Assembly (NCBI GenBank): GCA_001871195.1
Contig: MNXA01000054.1
Coordinates: 1-64,000 of the forward strand
From: Zetaproteobacteria bacterium CG1_02_55_237
GTDB lineage: Bacteria > Pseudomonadota > Zetaproteobacteria > Mariprofundales > Mariprofundaceae
DNA length: 64,000 bases
Direction: 5' to 3'
The notes under the pieces: generated by a model
The model's database searches: none
Told to the model about the DNA's origin: nothing
The model's input: only the letters and a program-made list of their open reading frames with translations
Shown here: one piece after another, positions 1 to 8,336 of the stretch
How positions within the stretch are numbered: position 1 is the first letter of the stretch
Layout: the number at the start of each line of letters is the position of its first letter
Made by a program: the position numbers and the translations under genes

Positions 1-127
1 AAGCAGCATATTCAATCTGGATCAAGGGACCAGAGAAAAATGCTCAACGTATGGAGAGTAAATGCAAGTTGATTGTTCTGAGGGTCCGATTTTGGCCGGA
101 AGCGGCCGGTCGGGTTGAATCTTTAGA

Positions 128-988
128 TCAGGGAATCATCTCCAGTGAGGCCCATTCGTCCATGGTGTCGGTGCGGGCGAGCTTGAGGCCGGCGGTGACG
201 TAGGCGGCGGTGACGGCATCGGTCTGCGTACTCAGCAGGCCGGAGAGGACGAGGCGCTTGCCGACGCATTTTGCTAGTGCCGGGGCCATGTCGATCAGGG
301 GGCCGGCGAGGATGTTGGCGGCGACCAGCTCGAAGGTTTGATTCGGAGGGGTGTCGCCCAGCAGGGATTCGAGCTGCACACCATTGATGGCGGCATTCAC
401 TTCGCTGGCCTCGACCGAGATCGGGTCGTTGTCGATGGCCACGATGCCTTTCGCGCCCAGCTTTCCGGCGGCGATGGCCAGCAGGCCCGAGCCTGCGCCC
501 ATGTCCAGCATGCTGGCTGGCGGGGATTCGGCACAAACCCGTTCAATCGTCTCAAGGCACAGGCGGGTGGTGGCATGCTGGCCGGTGCCGAAGGCCATGC
601 CGGGATCGAGCACGATGTCGATGCGGTCTTCGGGCGCGGCCTCGCAGAAGGACGGGCGCACCCACAGTGTCTTGCCGATGGGCATGCCGTGCCAGTCTTT
701 TTGCCAGGCCGTTTCCCAGTCGTCATTCAGGCTGTTGAGCGTAATCTCCGCTTCGCCAATTCCGAGGCGCAGGGCGGCAGCGGTGATATGGGCGCGGCTT
801 TGTTGCACATCGTCGCCCGCCGGAAACCATGCCACATACTCACTGGCACCGCTTTTTGCATCCGTCTCAACGGCATTGCCGCAAGCCTCAAGCTGTGCGC
901 AGAGCTGTTCAAAGGCCTGTTCACTGATGGCGGCCTCGGGAAGGCGCAGTTCGAGCAATGTGTCCTTACTGGAAATGGTGTCTTGCAT
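128..988 (-). CDS. prmA: Ribosomal protein L11 methyltransferase
   Basis: Trimethylates lysines and the N-terminus of ribosomal protein L11 in the cytoplasm, using S-adenosylmethionine. The 286-residue length fits the family. The sequence shows an N-terminal substrate-recognition domain, the conserved DPGMAFGTG stretch (about residues 128-136) that precedes the methyltransferase fold, SAM-binding motif I LDMGAGSG (161-168) and the NILAGPL motif near residue 224. It is divergent from the flavoprotein gene starting at 1078, so the 89 bases between them should hold both promoters. Family assignment is firm; the start at 988 is the first ATG giving a full N-terminal domain. Confidence 0.96.
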   Translation of the reverse strand: MQDTISSKDTLLELRLPEAAISEQAFEQLCAQLEACGNAVETDAKSGASEYVAWFPAGDDVQQSRAHITAAALRLGIGEAEITLNSLNDDWETAWQKDWHGMPIGKTLWVRPSFCEAAPEDRIDIVLDPGMAFGTGQHATTRLCLETIERVCAESPPASMLDMGAGSGLLAIAAGKLGAKGIVAIDNDPISVEASEVNAAINGVQLESLLGDTPPNQTFELVAANILAGPLIDMAPALAKCVGKRLVLSGLLSTQTDAVTAAYVTAGLKLARTDTMDEWASLEMIP

Positions 989-1077
989 CTTGTCGGCCTC
1001 TCGGTTTCAATGTCCCGCCTACCTGGTTCCGCGGAACACCAAGCGAGGTTCTATTGCCACATACTCTTCCATATTTG

Positions 1078-1773
1078 ATGCGCGTTAAAGCTTCGGAGCT
1101 GCTCAGCAGCCCCACGAGCGGGGAAGCCATCATCCGACTGGAAATCGAGCCGGCTAAGGGTAAGCGGATTGAGCCCTTCATTCCCGGCCAGATTGTCCGC
1201 CTGGGTCTGCCCGGCGTGCACGATCCGAAACCCGGTTATTTTGCCATCGCATCGGAACCGGCACGTTCCGATGCCTTTGAGTTTGTGATCAAAAACCGTC
1301 CCGGTATTGCCGCACTGCTTGCCTCGCTGGAGCCCGGCTCCACCGTGGAGGTGGAAGGACCGATGGGGCATGGTTTCGATCTCGCCCCCTTTGTCGGCTG
1401 CGATGTGTATCTGATCGGCGTGGGCACCGGCGTGGCTCCGCTGCGCAGTGTATGGCGGCATTTGATTTCGCACCGCGAACAATACGGCGCTGTGCATATC
1501 TACTGCGGTTTTTTAACCCCCTGCCACCGCCTGCTTACCGATGAACTGGAGGCGCTGTCGGAACATGACATCGAGGTCAGCGTGTCGGTGACCAGCGGCA
1601 GCGAAAGCTGGGATGGGCCCATCGGTTATGTGCAGGATACGCTCAGGCTGGATGCGCCGGACGGGAAAAACAGTGTTGCCTGTCTGGCCGGCATGAACGC
1701 CATGGTGGACGCCTGCCGTGAAACGCTGCAGAATCTCGATTTTGATGACAGTCACATCCTGCTCAACTACTGA
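1078..1773 (+). CDS. FNR-like FAD/NAD(P)-binding oxidoreductase
   Basis: A 231-residue ferredoxin-NADP reductase superfamily protein. An N-terminal FAD-binding barrel (about residues 1-95, with PGYFAIASEP in the flavin-contact region) is followed by a nucleotide-binding domain opening with GVGTGVAPLRSV (about 119-130). It ends in CLAGMNAMVDACRE and a short ILLNY tail. It lacks the C-terminal 2Fe-2S cysteine cluster of PyrK, so it resembles a stand-alone reductase or the gamma-type subunit of a larger complex. The start chosen is the ATG opening MRVKASELLSS; no good Shine-Dalgarno is visible. It sits directly before ruvX, probably co-transcribed. The electron partner cannot be named from the sequence. 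Confidence 0.85.
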   Translation: MRVKASELLSSPTSGEAIIRLEIEPAKGKRIEPFIPGQIVRLGLPGVHDPKPGYFAIASEPARSDAFEFVIKNRPGIAALLASLEPGSTVEVEGPMGHGFDLAPFVGCDVYLIGVGTGVAPLRSVWRHLISHREQYGAVHIYCGFLTPCHRLLTDELEALSEHDIEVSVSVTSGSESWDGPIGYVQDTLRLDAPDGKNSVACLAGMNAMVDACRETLQNLDFDDSHILLNY

Positions 1774-2230
1774 TTCCTCTCTTCCTCCATCTTTGACACT
1801 ACCCCTATTGGCGCTTGATATCGGCGGCAAACGTATCGGCGTGGCCGTTTGCGACCGGTTCGCCATTTCCGTGCGCGGCCTTGCCTGCCTGTTTCGCAAG
1901 GATCAGGGCTGGACCCGCCAGGCATTGAAACTGGCTGCCGATTATGGCTGCAAGGGGATTGTGATCGGCCTGCCCTTGAATATGGATGGCTCTGAGGGTG
2001 TGCAGGCAGAGGATTGCCGCAAAGCTGCAGCCGAACTTGGGCTGTTGTCAGATTTGCCGCAGGTGATGCAGGATGAACGACTGTCCTCATGGACGGCAAA
2101 AGAACGTCTTTATGCTCAGGGGCTGAATGAAAAAAAGGTTCGCGAACGTATCGACCAAACGGCGGCGGCAGTCATTCTTGAAGATTTTCTTGCTGCCCAC
2201 CCGGAGTTGAAGGAGCCGAATCATGGCTGA
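1745..2230 (+). CDS. ruvX: Putative pre-16S rRNA nuclease / Holliday junction resolvase-like protein (YqgF)
   Basis: RuvX/YqgF family RNase H-fold protein implicated in 16S rRNA 5'-end maturation. It has the family opening LALDIGGKRIGVAVCD, a central IVIGLPLNMDG motif and DERLSS, which carry the conserved acidic residues. The start is uncertain: ATGs at 1718 and 1745 overlap the upstream flavoprotein gene, while TTG codons at 1793 or 1808 would give the usual short N-terminus just before the LDIGG motif; none has a convincing ribosome-binding site. Its end overlaps pyrR by 8 bases, so it is probably the first part of the pyrimidine operon, a ruvX-pyrR-pyrB-pyrC order also known in Pseudomonas. 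Confidence 0.9.
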   Translation: MTVTSCSTTDSSLPPSLTLPLLALDIGGKRIGVAVCDRFAISVRGLACLFRKDQGWTRQALKLAADYGCKGIVIGLPLNMDGSEGVQAEDCRKAAAELGLLSDLPQVMQDERLSSWTAKERLYAQGLNEKKVRERIDQTAAAVILEDFLAAHPELKEPNHG

Positions 2231-2738
2231 TGTCATCTACGATAATGCAGCGGTGAATGCCGCACTGGACCGCATGGCAAAGGCCATTCGTTGCCACGGC
2301 GACAGCCTTACCCTGATCGGTATAGAGCGCGGCGGGGCTCAGGTTGCCGATGCCATTCAGCGCCGCCTTGAAGAGGCCGGCTGTGAAGTTGAGCGCGGTA
2401 ATATGGATATCAGTTTCTACCGCGACGATCTGGATACCATCGGTGCCAACCCGGAGGTTCGTCCCAGCCACATGCCCTTTGATGTGAGCGGCAGGACGGT
2501 CTGGCTGGTGGACGATGTGCTGTATACCGGGCGCACCATTCGTGCGGCGCTCGGCGAGGTGTTCGATTACGGCAGGCCGGACTGCGTGCGCCTGGCGGTG
2601 CTGCTGGATCGCGGCGGACGACAATTGCCCATCGCACCCGATGTGGCGGGCCTGATGCATGCCGCCGATCCCGGCTGTTCCGTCAAACTGGTTACTGAAG
2701 GTGATTGGCATATCGTGCAACGGAGAGTGAGATCATGA
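2223..2738 (+). CDS. pyrR: PyrR family uracil phosphoribosyltransferase / regulator
   Basis: A 171-residue PyrR homologue. PyrR proteins are phosphoribosyltransferases that convert uracil and PRPP to UMP; in Gram-positives they also bind pyr mRNA. The PRPP loop VWLVDDVLYTGRTIRAAL is intact (about residues 95-112), and SLTLIGIERGGAQVAD matches the family's N-terminal loop. It overlaps ruvX upstream and shares an ATGA overlap with pyrB downstream, so translation is coupled. No PyrR-type RNA attenuator is recognisable before the operon, so whether it regulates here or is only a salvage enzyme is open. Confidence 0.95.
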   Translation: MADVIYDNAAVNAALDRMAKAIRCHGDSLTLIGIERGGAQVADAIQRRLEEAGCEVERGNMDISFYRDDLDTIGANPEVRPSHMPFDVSGRTVWLVDDVLYTGRTIRAALGEVFDYGRPDCVRLAVLLDRGGRQLPIAPDVAGLMHAADPGCSVKLVTEGDWHIVQRRVRS

Positions 2739-3748
2739 GCACGCCTCATCAGCAAATGTTTTTCCAGCATCTGTTCGGCATAGGTCAGCTGAGTAAAGAG
2801 CAGATCGAACATCTGGTCAGCATGGGAGAATCATTCATCGAGCTGTCGCGCCGGCCGATTAAGAAAGCGCCAACGCTGAGAGGGAAAACGGTCATCAACC
2901 TGTTTTTCGAGAACTCCACACGCACACGCACCAGCTTCGAGATTGCCGGCAAACGCCTGTCCGCCGATGTGATTAATATCTCCGCCTCGACCAGCGCCAC
3001 CAGCAAGGGCGAGACGTTGCTCGATACCGCCGAAACGCTGGCCGCCATGCAGCCGCATGTGCTGGTTATCCGCCATTCGATTGCCGGCACCTGCGAGTTT
3101 CTCGCCGATTTCCTGCCGCATACCTCGATCGTCAATGCCGGTGACGGAGCGCACGAGCATCCGACCCAGATTCTGACCGACCTGCTCACCCTGAAAACCC
3201 AGGCCAGCGGTTACGAGGGCATCACCATGACCATCGTGGGTGATATCGCCCATTCCCGCGTGGCCCGCTCGCACCTGCTGGCAGCACAAAAGCTTGGCTA
3301 CAAGGTGCGCGTTGTCGCCCCGAAAACCCTGCTGCCAAGTCAGGTCGAGCAATACGGTTGCGAGGTGTTCCATAATTTTGATGAAGCCATTCCAGGCTCC
3401 GACGTGCTGTATATGCTGCGCGTGCAGACCGAGCGGCTGACCGATAACTGCTCCTTCCCCTCCATCCGCGAATACCACGAGGCCTATGGTCTGAATCGCA
3501 AACGGCTGGCGCTGGCCGGCGATAACTGCGTGGTCATGCATCCGGGACCGATGAACAGAGGTGTGGAAATCTCCTCCGATGTGGCCGATTCGGCGCGCAG
3601 CCGCATCCTTGATCAGGTCGAGCACGGTGTGGCCGTGCGCATGGCCGTGCTGACCGCGCTGTGCGGCACGGCCCCTGAACCGGAAAAACGCACGCCGCGC
3701 CGCGAAAAAGCCGAAGCCGCCATGCAGGCACAGGGGAAGTTGCTATGA
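2735..3748 (+). CDS. pyrB: Aspartate carbamoyltransferase catalytic subunit
   Basis: Condenses carbamoyl phosphate with aspartate, the committed step of pyrimidine synthesis. It carries the carbamoyl-phosphate loop STRTRTSFE (about residues 61-69), HPTQILTDL in the middle and HPGPMNRGVEI near the C-terminus. The start is the ATG overlapping the pyrR stop (ATGA), giving 337 residues; an upstream in-frame start at 2705 inside pyrR is less likely. The stop overlaps the pyrC start in the same way. No pyrI regulatory subunit is present nearby, consistent with the PyrB-PyrC-linked class of enzymes. Confidence 0.97.
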   Translation: MSTPHQQMFFQHLFGIGQLSKEQIEHLVSMGESFIELSRRPIKKAPTLRGKTVINLFFENSTRTRTSFEIAGKRLSADVINISASTSATSKGETLLDTAETLAAMQPHVLVIRHSIAGTCEFLADFLPHTSIVNAGDGAHEHPTQILTDLLTLKTQASGYEGITMTIVGDIAHSRVARSHLLAAQKLGYKVRVVAPKTLLPSQVEQYGCEVFHNFDEAIPGSDVLYMLRVQTERLTDNCSFPSIREYHEAYGLNRKRLALAGDNCVVMHPGPMNRGVEISSDVADSARSRILDQVEHGVAVRMAVLTALCGTAPEPEKRTPRREKAEAAMQAQGKLL

Positions 3749-5022
3749 CGACGTTGTTAATCAAAGGCGGGCGGGTCATCGATCCGGCCAATGGTGTGGA
3801 TGAAATCGCCGATATTTACATTGAAGACGGGCGCATTGCTGCCGCCGGCGGCAAGGCAAAGACAGAGATCGATGCCAGCGGTCTGATCGTCTGCCCCGGC
3901 CTGATTGATATGCATGTGCATTTGCGCGAGCCGGGTCAGGAATGGAAAGAGGATATCGAATCCGGTTCGCGGGCTGCTGTGGCCGGTGGTGTTACTTCGA
4001 TGTGTTGCATGCCCAACACCAAGCCGCGGCTGGATCACGCCGGCGTGGTGCGGCAGGTGATTGAGCGCGCCCGGCAGGTAGGGCTGTGCGATGTGTATCC
4101 AATCGGCGCGGTAAGCCGCGATCTGGAAGGCAAGGAACTGACCGAGATGCGCGAGCTGATGCGCGCGGGCGCCGTGGCCTTTTCCGACGATGGTAATCCC
4201 ATCTGGCATTCCGGCGTGATGCGCAAGGCGCTGGAATATGCCTCCACCTTCGATTTCCTGATTATCCAGCATGCCGAGGACCTGCAACTCACCAAGGGTG
4301 GTTGCATGAATGAAGGGCGTATTTCGACACAACTGGGTGTGTCCGGCATGCCTGCTGTGGGCGAAGACGATATGGTGTCGCGCGACATCATGCTGGCCAA
4401 GCTGGCCGATGCCCGTTACCACGTGGCGCATATCTCCACGCGTGGCGCGGTCGAACTGGTGCGTCGCGCGCAGGCCGAGGGCCTGAAGGTGACAACCGAG
4501 GCGGCACCGCATCATTTCGCGCTGACCGAGGAAGAGCTGCTGGGCTTCAATGCCGATGCCAAGATGAGCCCGCCGCTGCGCACCGAAGAGGATCGCCAGG
4601 CGGTCATCGAAGGGCTGCGTGACGGAACGATCAGCGTCATCGCCACCGATCATGCGCCGCACCATGAAGACGACAAGCACTGCGGCCTGTCCTGCGCTGC
4701 CTTCGGGATTGTCGGTCTGGAATCGATGCTGCCGGTATCGCTGGGCCTTGAGCGCGAGGGTGTGCTGCCCATGTCCGACCTCATCGCCACCATGACAAGC
4801 AATCCGGCGAAGCTGCTGCATCTGGATGCAGGCACATTGAGCGAGGGTGCTGCTGCCGATATCTGCATCTTTAATCCCGATGAGAAATGGACACTGGATC
4901 GCAACAAGCTTTTCTCCAAATCCCGCAACACGCCGTGGCACGGTCGCGAGATGACCGGCAAGGTTGTGCATACCATCAAGAACGGACGGGTTGTTTTCCA
5001 GAAGGGTGATGTCATTGGCTGA
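3745..5022 (+). CDS. pyrC: Dihydroorotase (class I, multifunctional-complex type)
   Basis: Cyclises carbamoyl aspartate to dihydroorotate. At 425 residues it is the longer amidohydrolase type. The zinc-binding motif DMHVHLREPG lies near residue 54, with a second metal/catalytic motif ATDHAPHHEDD near residue 300. Because these metal ligands are intact it is probably an active enzyme rather than the inactive PyrC-like scaffold found next to pyrB in some Pseudomonas. It overlaps pyrB by 4 bases and the following electron-transfer protein by about 14 bases. Confidence 0.95.
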   Translation: MTTLLIKGGRVIDPANGVDEIADIYIEDGRIAAAGGKAKTEIDASGLIVCPGLIDMHVHLREPGQEWKEDIESGSRAAVAGGVTSMCCMPNTKPRLDHAGVVRQVIERARQVGLCDVYPIGAVSRDLEGKELTEMRELMRAGAVAFSDDGNPIWHSGVMRKALEYASTFDFLIIQHAEDLQLTKGGCMNEGRISTQLGVSGMPAVGEDDMVSRDIMLAKLADARYHVAHISTRGAVELVRRAQAEGLKVTTEAAPHHFALTEEELLGFNADAKMSPPLRTEEDRQAVIEGLRDGTISVIATDHAPHHEDDKHCGLSCAAFGIVGLESMLPVSLGLEREGVLPMSDLIATMTSNPAKLLHLDAGTLSEGAAADICIFNPDEKWTLDRNKLFSKSRNTPWHGREMTGKVVHTIKNGRVVFQKGDVIG

Positions 5023-5899
5023 TAACGATTTCACCCCGCATCGCAACACCATCTTCGAAGAGCAGGCCGAGGTGCTGGCCCGCGTCGAGCATCCGGGCGA
5101 TCAGTACATTCTGCGTGTGAAGGCAGCAAAGACGGCACAGCATGCCCAGCCGGGCCAGTTTGTGCATATCCGTGTTTCTGAAGCACGTCCGCTGCGCCGG
5201 CCGATCTCCATCATGCTGACCAACCCCGAGAAGGGCACGGTCGATCTGTTGTTCAAGGCGATTGGTGAAGGCACGCGCGAACTTAGTCAGCGTAAACAGG
5301 GTGATTTGTTGCCCATGCTCGGCCCGATTGGCCGGCCATTCGATTTGTCCGACCTGAACAAACGTTACGTGTTGATTGGCGGTGGCGTGGGCATTCCGCC
5401 GATGATTTTTGCTGCCGACCATCTGGCAGGAAAAGCGGATGTGGTGGTGTTTGCCGGTTCCGAGGTGGCCTTCCCGTTTTCCCTCAGGCCATCGCAATTC
5501 CTGCTTCCCGGCATTGCCGGCAATACCATTCTTGCCATTGCCTCGCTTGAATCACGTGGCGTAGCGAGCCGGTTGGCTTCCAATGCCGATATGTATGGCT
5601 GCTATCAGGGCCACGTTCCGAATCTTGCCGGTGAATATCTGCGGGCGCTGAAGGAGTCGGAACGGGCGCGAACGGTGATGTTGTCCTGTGGACCGCATCC
5701 GATGCTGCATGCCGTGGCGCGGCTATCGCGTGAAACCGGCGTAGCTGCTCAGTTATCACTGGAAGAGCATATGGCCTGCGGTATCGGCGGCTGTGCCGGC
5801 TGTGTTGTTAAAACCAAAGAGGCTGGTGGTGAATACTACCGCCGCGTTTGTGTGGATGGTCCCGTTTTCCCTGCGGAGATGCTCCCCGAGTTCGCCTGA
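5009..5899 (+). CDS. Dihydroorotate dehydrogenase electron-transfer subunit-like protein (PyrK family)
   Basis: A PyrK-like iron-sulfur flavoprotein of about 297 residues. It contains the FAD motif RRPISIM, the nucleotide-binding motif GGGVGIPP and a C-terminal four-cysteine cluster (CGIGGCAGC ... RRVCVDGPVF) typical of the 2Fe-2S site. PyrK passes electrons from PyrD-type dihydroorotate dehydrogenase to NAD. The position after pyrC supports a pyrimidine role, although no pyrD is in the window. ATG 5009 is used here; TTG 5015 has a better-spaced AAGGG (5002-5006). It is longer than usual PyrK proteins (about 260), mostly through its N-terminus. Confidence 0.85.
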   Translation: MSLADNDFTPHRNTIFEEQAEVLARVEHPGDQYILRVKAAKTAQHAQPGQFVHIRVSEARPLRRPISIMLTNPEKGTVDLLFKAIGEGTRELSQRKQGDLLPMLGPIGRPFDLSDLNKRYVLIGGGVGIPPMIFAADHLAGKADVVVFAGSEVAFPFSLRPSQFLLPGIAGNTILAIASLESRGVASRLASNADMYGCYQGHVPNLAGEYLRALKESERARTVMLSCGPHPMLHAVARLSRETGVAAQLSLEEHMACGIGGCAGCVVKTKEAGGEYYRRVCVDGPVFPAEMLPEFA

Positions 5900-6171
5900 C
5901 CTCCTCACCGTGCGTGTGAGGGAATTGCTCAAGCCATCCTTATTAGCCTGAGCCACTGCGTTCTTCTTTCTTGCTTGCCCAAGAAAGAAGCAAAGAAGGG
6001 CACCCACGGGTAGCTGCGAATTCCCGGCCCGAGCACTCACTCTTCGGGCGCAAATCGCGAGTAAGGCCCGCTTTTTTTGCGCTTGTCCGACGAGCAAGCA
6101 CCCGGTCCGGCACAGCTACAAGCGGGACCCGGAAGTCAAAGTCGAAAGCGGTGAAACCAAGAGTAAGAAAC
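5900..6171. repeat. Non-coding stretch with a perfect 11-bp inverted repeat, possible degenerate dispersed repeat
   Basis: About 270 bases between the pyrimidine operon and the dapD terminator hold no convincing gene. CTTCTTTCTTG (5963-5973) is followed six bases later by its exact complement CAAGAAAGAAG (5980-5990). The text after it (AAGAAGGGCACCC and a GC-rich tail to about 6150) resembles sequences repeated in several proteobacterial genomes that yield spurious basic ORFs. A weaker hairpin CCTCAC/GTGAGG (5903-5908 and 5916-5921) follows the pyrK-like stop, but has no T-run. Copy number in the genome is unknown. Confidence 0.45.
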
Positions 6172-6199
6172 AAAAAAAAGCCCCGGTTTCCCGGGGCTT
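6172..6199 (-). terminator. Rho-independent terminator downstream of dapD
   Basis: Read on the minus strand, AAGCCCCGG pairs with CCGGGGCTT around a four-base loop, followed by a run of eight T (the A-run at 6172-6179). It lies 28 bases after the dapD stop and closes the argH-to-dapD transcript. Confidence 0.9.
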
Positions 6200-6227
6200 A
6201 TCGTTTGATTGTAGTTCGCTGGTTAGA

Positions 6228-7049
6228 CTATTCGCGCAGCAGCTCGGTGATGCCGGTCTTGGAGCGGGTCTTTTCGTCCACCGTTTTGACGATGACTGCG
6301 CAGTACAGGTTCGGACCACCGGATTTGCCTGGCATGGAACCTGAGACGACGACCGAATACGGCGGCACCTCACCGTAATACACCTTGCCAGTCTCACGAT
6401 CGATGATGCGCGTCGATTTGCCGAGATATACACCCATGGAAATGACTGATCCCTCGCGCACGATCACGCCCTCAACCACCTCCGAGCGGGCACCGATGAA
6501 ACAGTTGTCCTCGATGATGGTCGGGGTGGCCTGCAGCGGTTCGAGAACGCCGCCGATACCGACACCGCCGGAGAGATGCACGTTCTTGCCGATCTGGGCG
6601 CAGGAGCCGACCGTGGACCAGGTGTCGACCATCGTGCCCTCATCGACATAGGCGCCGATGTTTACATAGGAAGGCATGAGCACAACCTTGGGGGCGATGT
6701 AGGCGCCGCGCCGAACCGTTGCCGGTGGCACCACGCGCATGCCGCCCTTGCGGAACATATCCTCGCCCCATGTGGCGAATTTCAGCGGCACCTTGTCGTA
6801 GTAATTGGATACGCCGCCGTTGATGACCTTGTTGTCATTGATCTTGAAGTAGAGCAGGACGGCCTTTTTCAGCCATTCGTTGGTGACCCATTTACCATCG
6901 GCGTCCTTCTCGGCAACGCGCACGCCGCCATCGTCGAGCAGGGTGATGACCTTTTCGATGCTGCTGCGGAAAGGCTCAGCACCATTTGCGGCACTCCATG
7001 CATCGCGTGTGTCCCAAGCTTCCTCAATCACCTGCTGTAAATGGCTCAT
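6228..7049 (-). CDS. dapD: 2,3,4,5-tetrahydropyridine-2,6-dicarboxylate N-succinyltransferase
   Basis: Succinylates tetrahydrodipicolinate in the succinylase branch of the DAP/lysine pathway, using succinyl-CoA. The 273-residue protein has the alpha-helical N-terminus and a left-handed beta-helix with hexapeptide-like repeats ([25 protein letters not shown]), then the family motif [13 protein letters not shown]. The start opening MSHLQQ is preferred over the ATG 15 bases upstream because AAGGAGC sits six bases before it. It is the last gene of the minus-strand cluster with dapC and the LysA-like gene and is followed by a strong terminator. Confidence 0.96.
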   Translation of the reverse strand: MSHLQQVIEEAWDTRDAWSAANGAEPFRSSIEKVITLLDDGGVRVAEKDADGKWVTNEWLKKAVLLYFKINDNKVINGGVSNYYDKVPLKFATWGEDMFRKGGMRVVPPATVRRGAYIAPKVVLMPSYVNIGAYVDEGTMVDTWSTVGSCAQIGKNVHLSGGVGIGGVLEPLQATPTIIEDNCFIGARSEVVEGVIVREGSVISMGVYLGKSTRIIDRETGKVYYGEVPPYSVVVSGSMPGKSGGPNLYCAVIVKTVDEKTRSKTGITELLRE

Positions 7050-7130
7050 ATATGGCTCCTTCATTCATGGATAAGTTTCAAGTGTAACAAAAAAACCGCG
7101 ATGCCGAAGCATCTGTTATCGGCAGATAAT

Positions 7131-8333
7131 TCAGACGAGGACGATTTCCTGCGGGCGCTCGTGACTAAGAAATTCGACATTGGACATGCTCAGGCCATAG
7201 GCGCCGGCCAGACCGAATACCGCGATATCGCCGACATCGGCAGCATCCACGAACTCATTATTGGCCAGTTTATCAGCCCCGGTGCACAGCGGCCCACCGA
7301 AATACACCGCTTCGCGGCGTACGGCTTCCTGCCCGGCAAACAGGGGCGGGACTTCCATACGCAGGATGGACAGCGGATGATTGATAGCCAGCGCTGCCGG
7401 TCGCCTGAAATGATTGATGCCGCCGGCGCAGATCACCTGCTTTTTGCCGCGGCTGTCCTTGATGTCCAGGATTTCAGTACAGAACCAGCCGGAGTCGGCT
7501 GCCAGATAACGGCCGAGCTCAAGGAAGAAGGTTCGTCCGGCAAAGCCGTACTCTTCGATTAAACGACTCAGGCCGTGGGCATAGGCCTCGGGATTGAAGT
7601 CGTGCCCTTCCTCAAGGTAGTCCACGCCGAAGCCGCCACCGAAGTCGATGGTATCGCACTGCACGCCGGGATAGGTGGCCTCAATCGTGCGCGCCATGCC
7701 GAAAACCAGTTCGCAGTTTTTCAGCAGGTCGTCGACATTGAGCACGCCGGATGCCGCATAGACATGCAGACCACGGAAGTGCAGGGAATCAAGCGCCAGA
7801 ATTTGCGGCAGAATATTGCCCAGCTTCTCTTCATCGACGCCGAATTTCTTGGAGCCGCCGGAAAAGGTGGTTTGCGCTTCATGGATATCAAAATCGGCGT
7901 TGATGCGCAGCAGAACATCCTGCGTTTTGCCCATTTTTGTGCAGATGGCATGCAGGCGGTGTGCCTCGGTCAGCGATTCGATGTGAATGGTTCGAATGCC
8001 CCTGGCAACACCCCAGCGCAGCTCTTCTTCCGATTTGCCCGGGCCTGTATAGATCAGTTGTGAGGGCGAGAAACCAGCCGCCACGGCCTTTTCCGCCTCA
8101 CCTAGGCTGGCGATTTCGATGCCTTTGGCTCCGGCTTCAAATGCTGCTGCAAGGAATGCCGCATGCGGATTGGCCTTCATGGCGTAAAACACCTCAACAC
8201 CCGCCGGCATGATGTCGGCCAGATGGGCAATCTTTTCGCGCATCGGTGCGGTGTCGTAGAGGTAGACGTTGAGTGTGCCGTCAGCGGCAGCAAGTTCACG
8301 CAGCGTGATTTCAACATTAGCTGGAATATTCAT
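7131..8333 (-). CDS. Type III PLP-dependent decarboxylase, probable diaminopimelate decarboxylase (atypical)
   Basis: A 400-residue alanine-racemase-fold PLP enzyme. The lysine forming the PLP Schiff base is in YAMKAN (K53), the phosphate-binding loop is IDFGGGFGVDY, and the C-terminal catalytic cysteine is in GPLCTGAD (about 347-354). Canonical diaminopimelate decarboxylases have a CESGD-type motif there; CTGAD, ELGRYLAADSGWF and the FLSHERPQEIVLV tail are closer to BtrK/siderophore/exosortase-associated decarboxylases. Position between dapC and dapD, downstream of argH and an LptM-like lipoprotein, strongly suggests the lysine pathway (meso-DAP to lysine). Another acidic substrate cannot be excluded, so no symbol is given. 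Confidence 0.8.
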   Translation of the reverse strand: MNIPANVEITLRELAAADGTLNVYLYDTAPMREKIAHLADIMPAGVEVFYAMKANPHAAFLAAAFEAGAKGIEIASLGEAEKAVAAGFSPSQLIYTGPGKSEEELRWGVARGIRTIHIESLTEAHRLHAICTKMGKTQDVLLRINADFDIHEAQTTFSGGSKKFGVDEEKLGNILPQILALDSLHFRGLHVYAASGVLNVDDLLKNCELVFGMARTIEATYPGVQCDTIDFGGGFGVDYLEEGHDFNPEAYAHGLSRLIEEYGFAGRTFFLELGRYLAADSGWFCTEILDIKDSRGKKQVICAGGINHFRRPAALAINHPLSILRMEVPPLFAGQEAVRREAVYFGGPLCTGADKLANNEFVDAADVGDIAVFGLAGAYGLSMSNVEFLSHERPQEIVLV

Positions 8334-8336
8334 GCC

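Noticed and set aside
94-107. Short palindrome GGCCG/CGGCC downstream of prmA
   Set aside because: Five-base stem without a T-run on either strand, so not supportable as a terminator.
3757-5052. 431-codon minus-strand frame opposite pyrC
   Set aside because: Fully antisense to a clear dihydroorotase, with histidine/glycine-rich text typical of shadow frames and no own ribosome-binding site.
5971-6378. Basic 135-codon plus-strand frame across the repeat-like region and the dapD 3' end
   Set aside because: Arginine/lysine-rich text of the kind produced by the repeat itself, and it runs through the dapD terminator and antisense to dapD.
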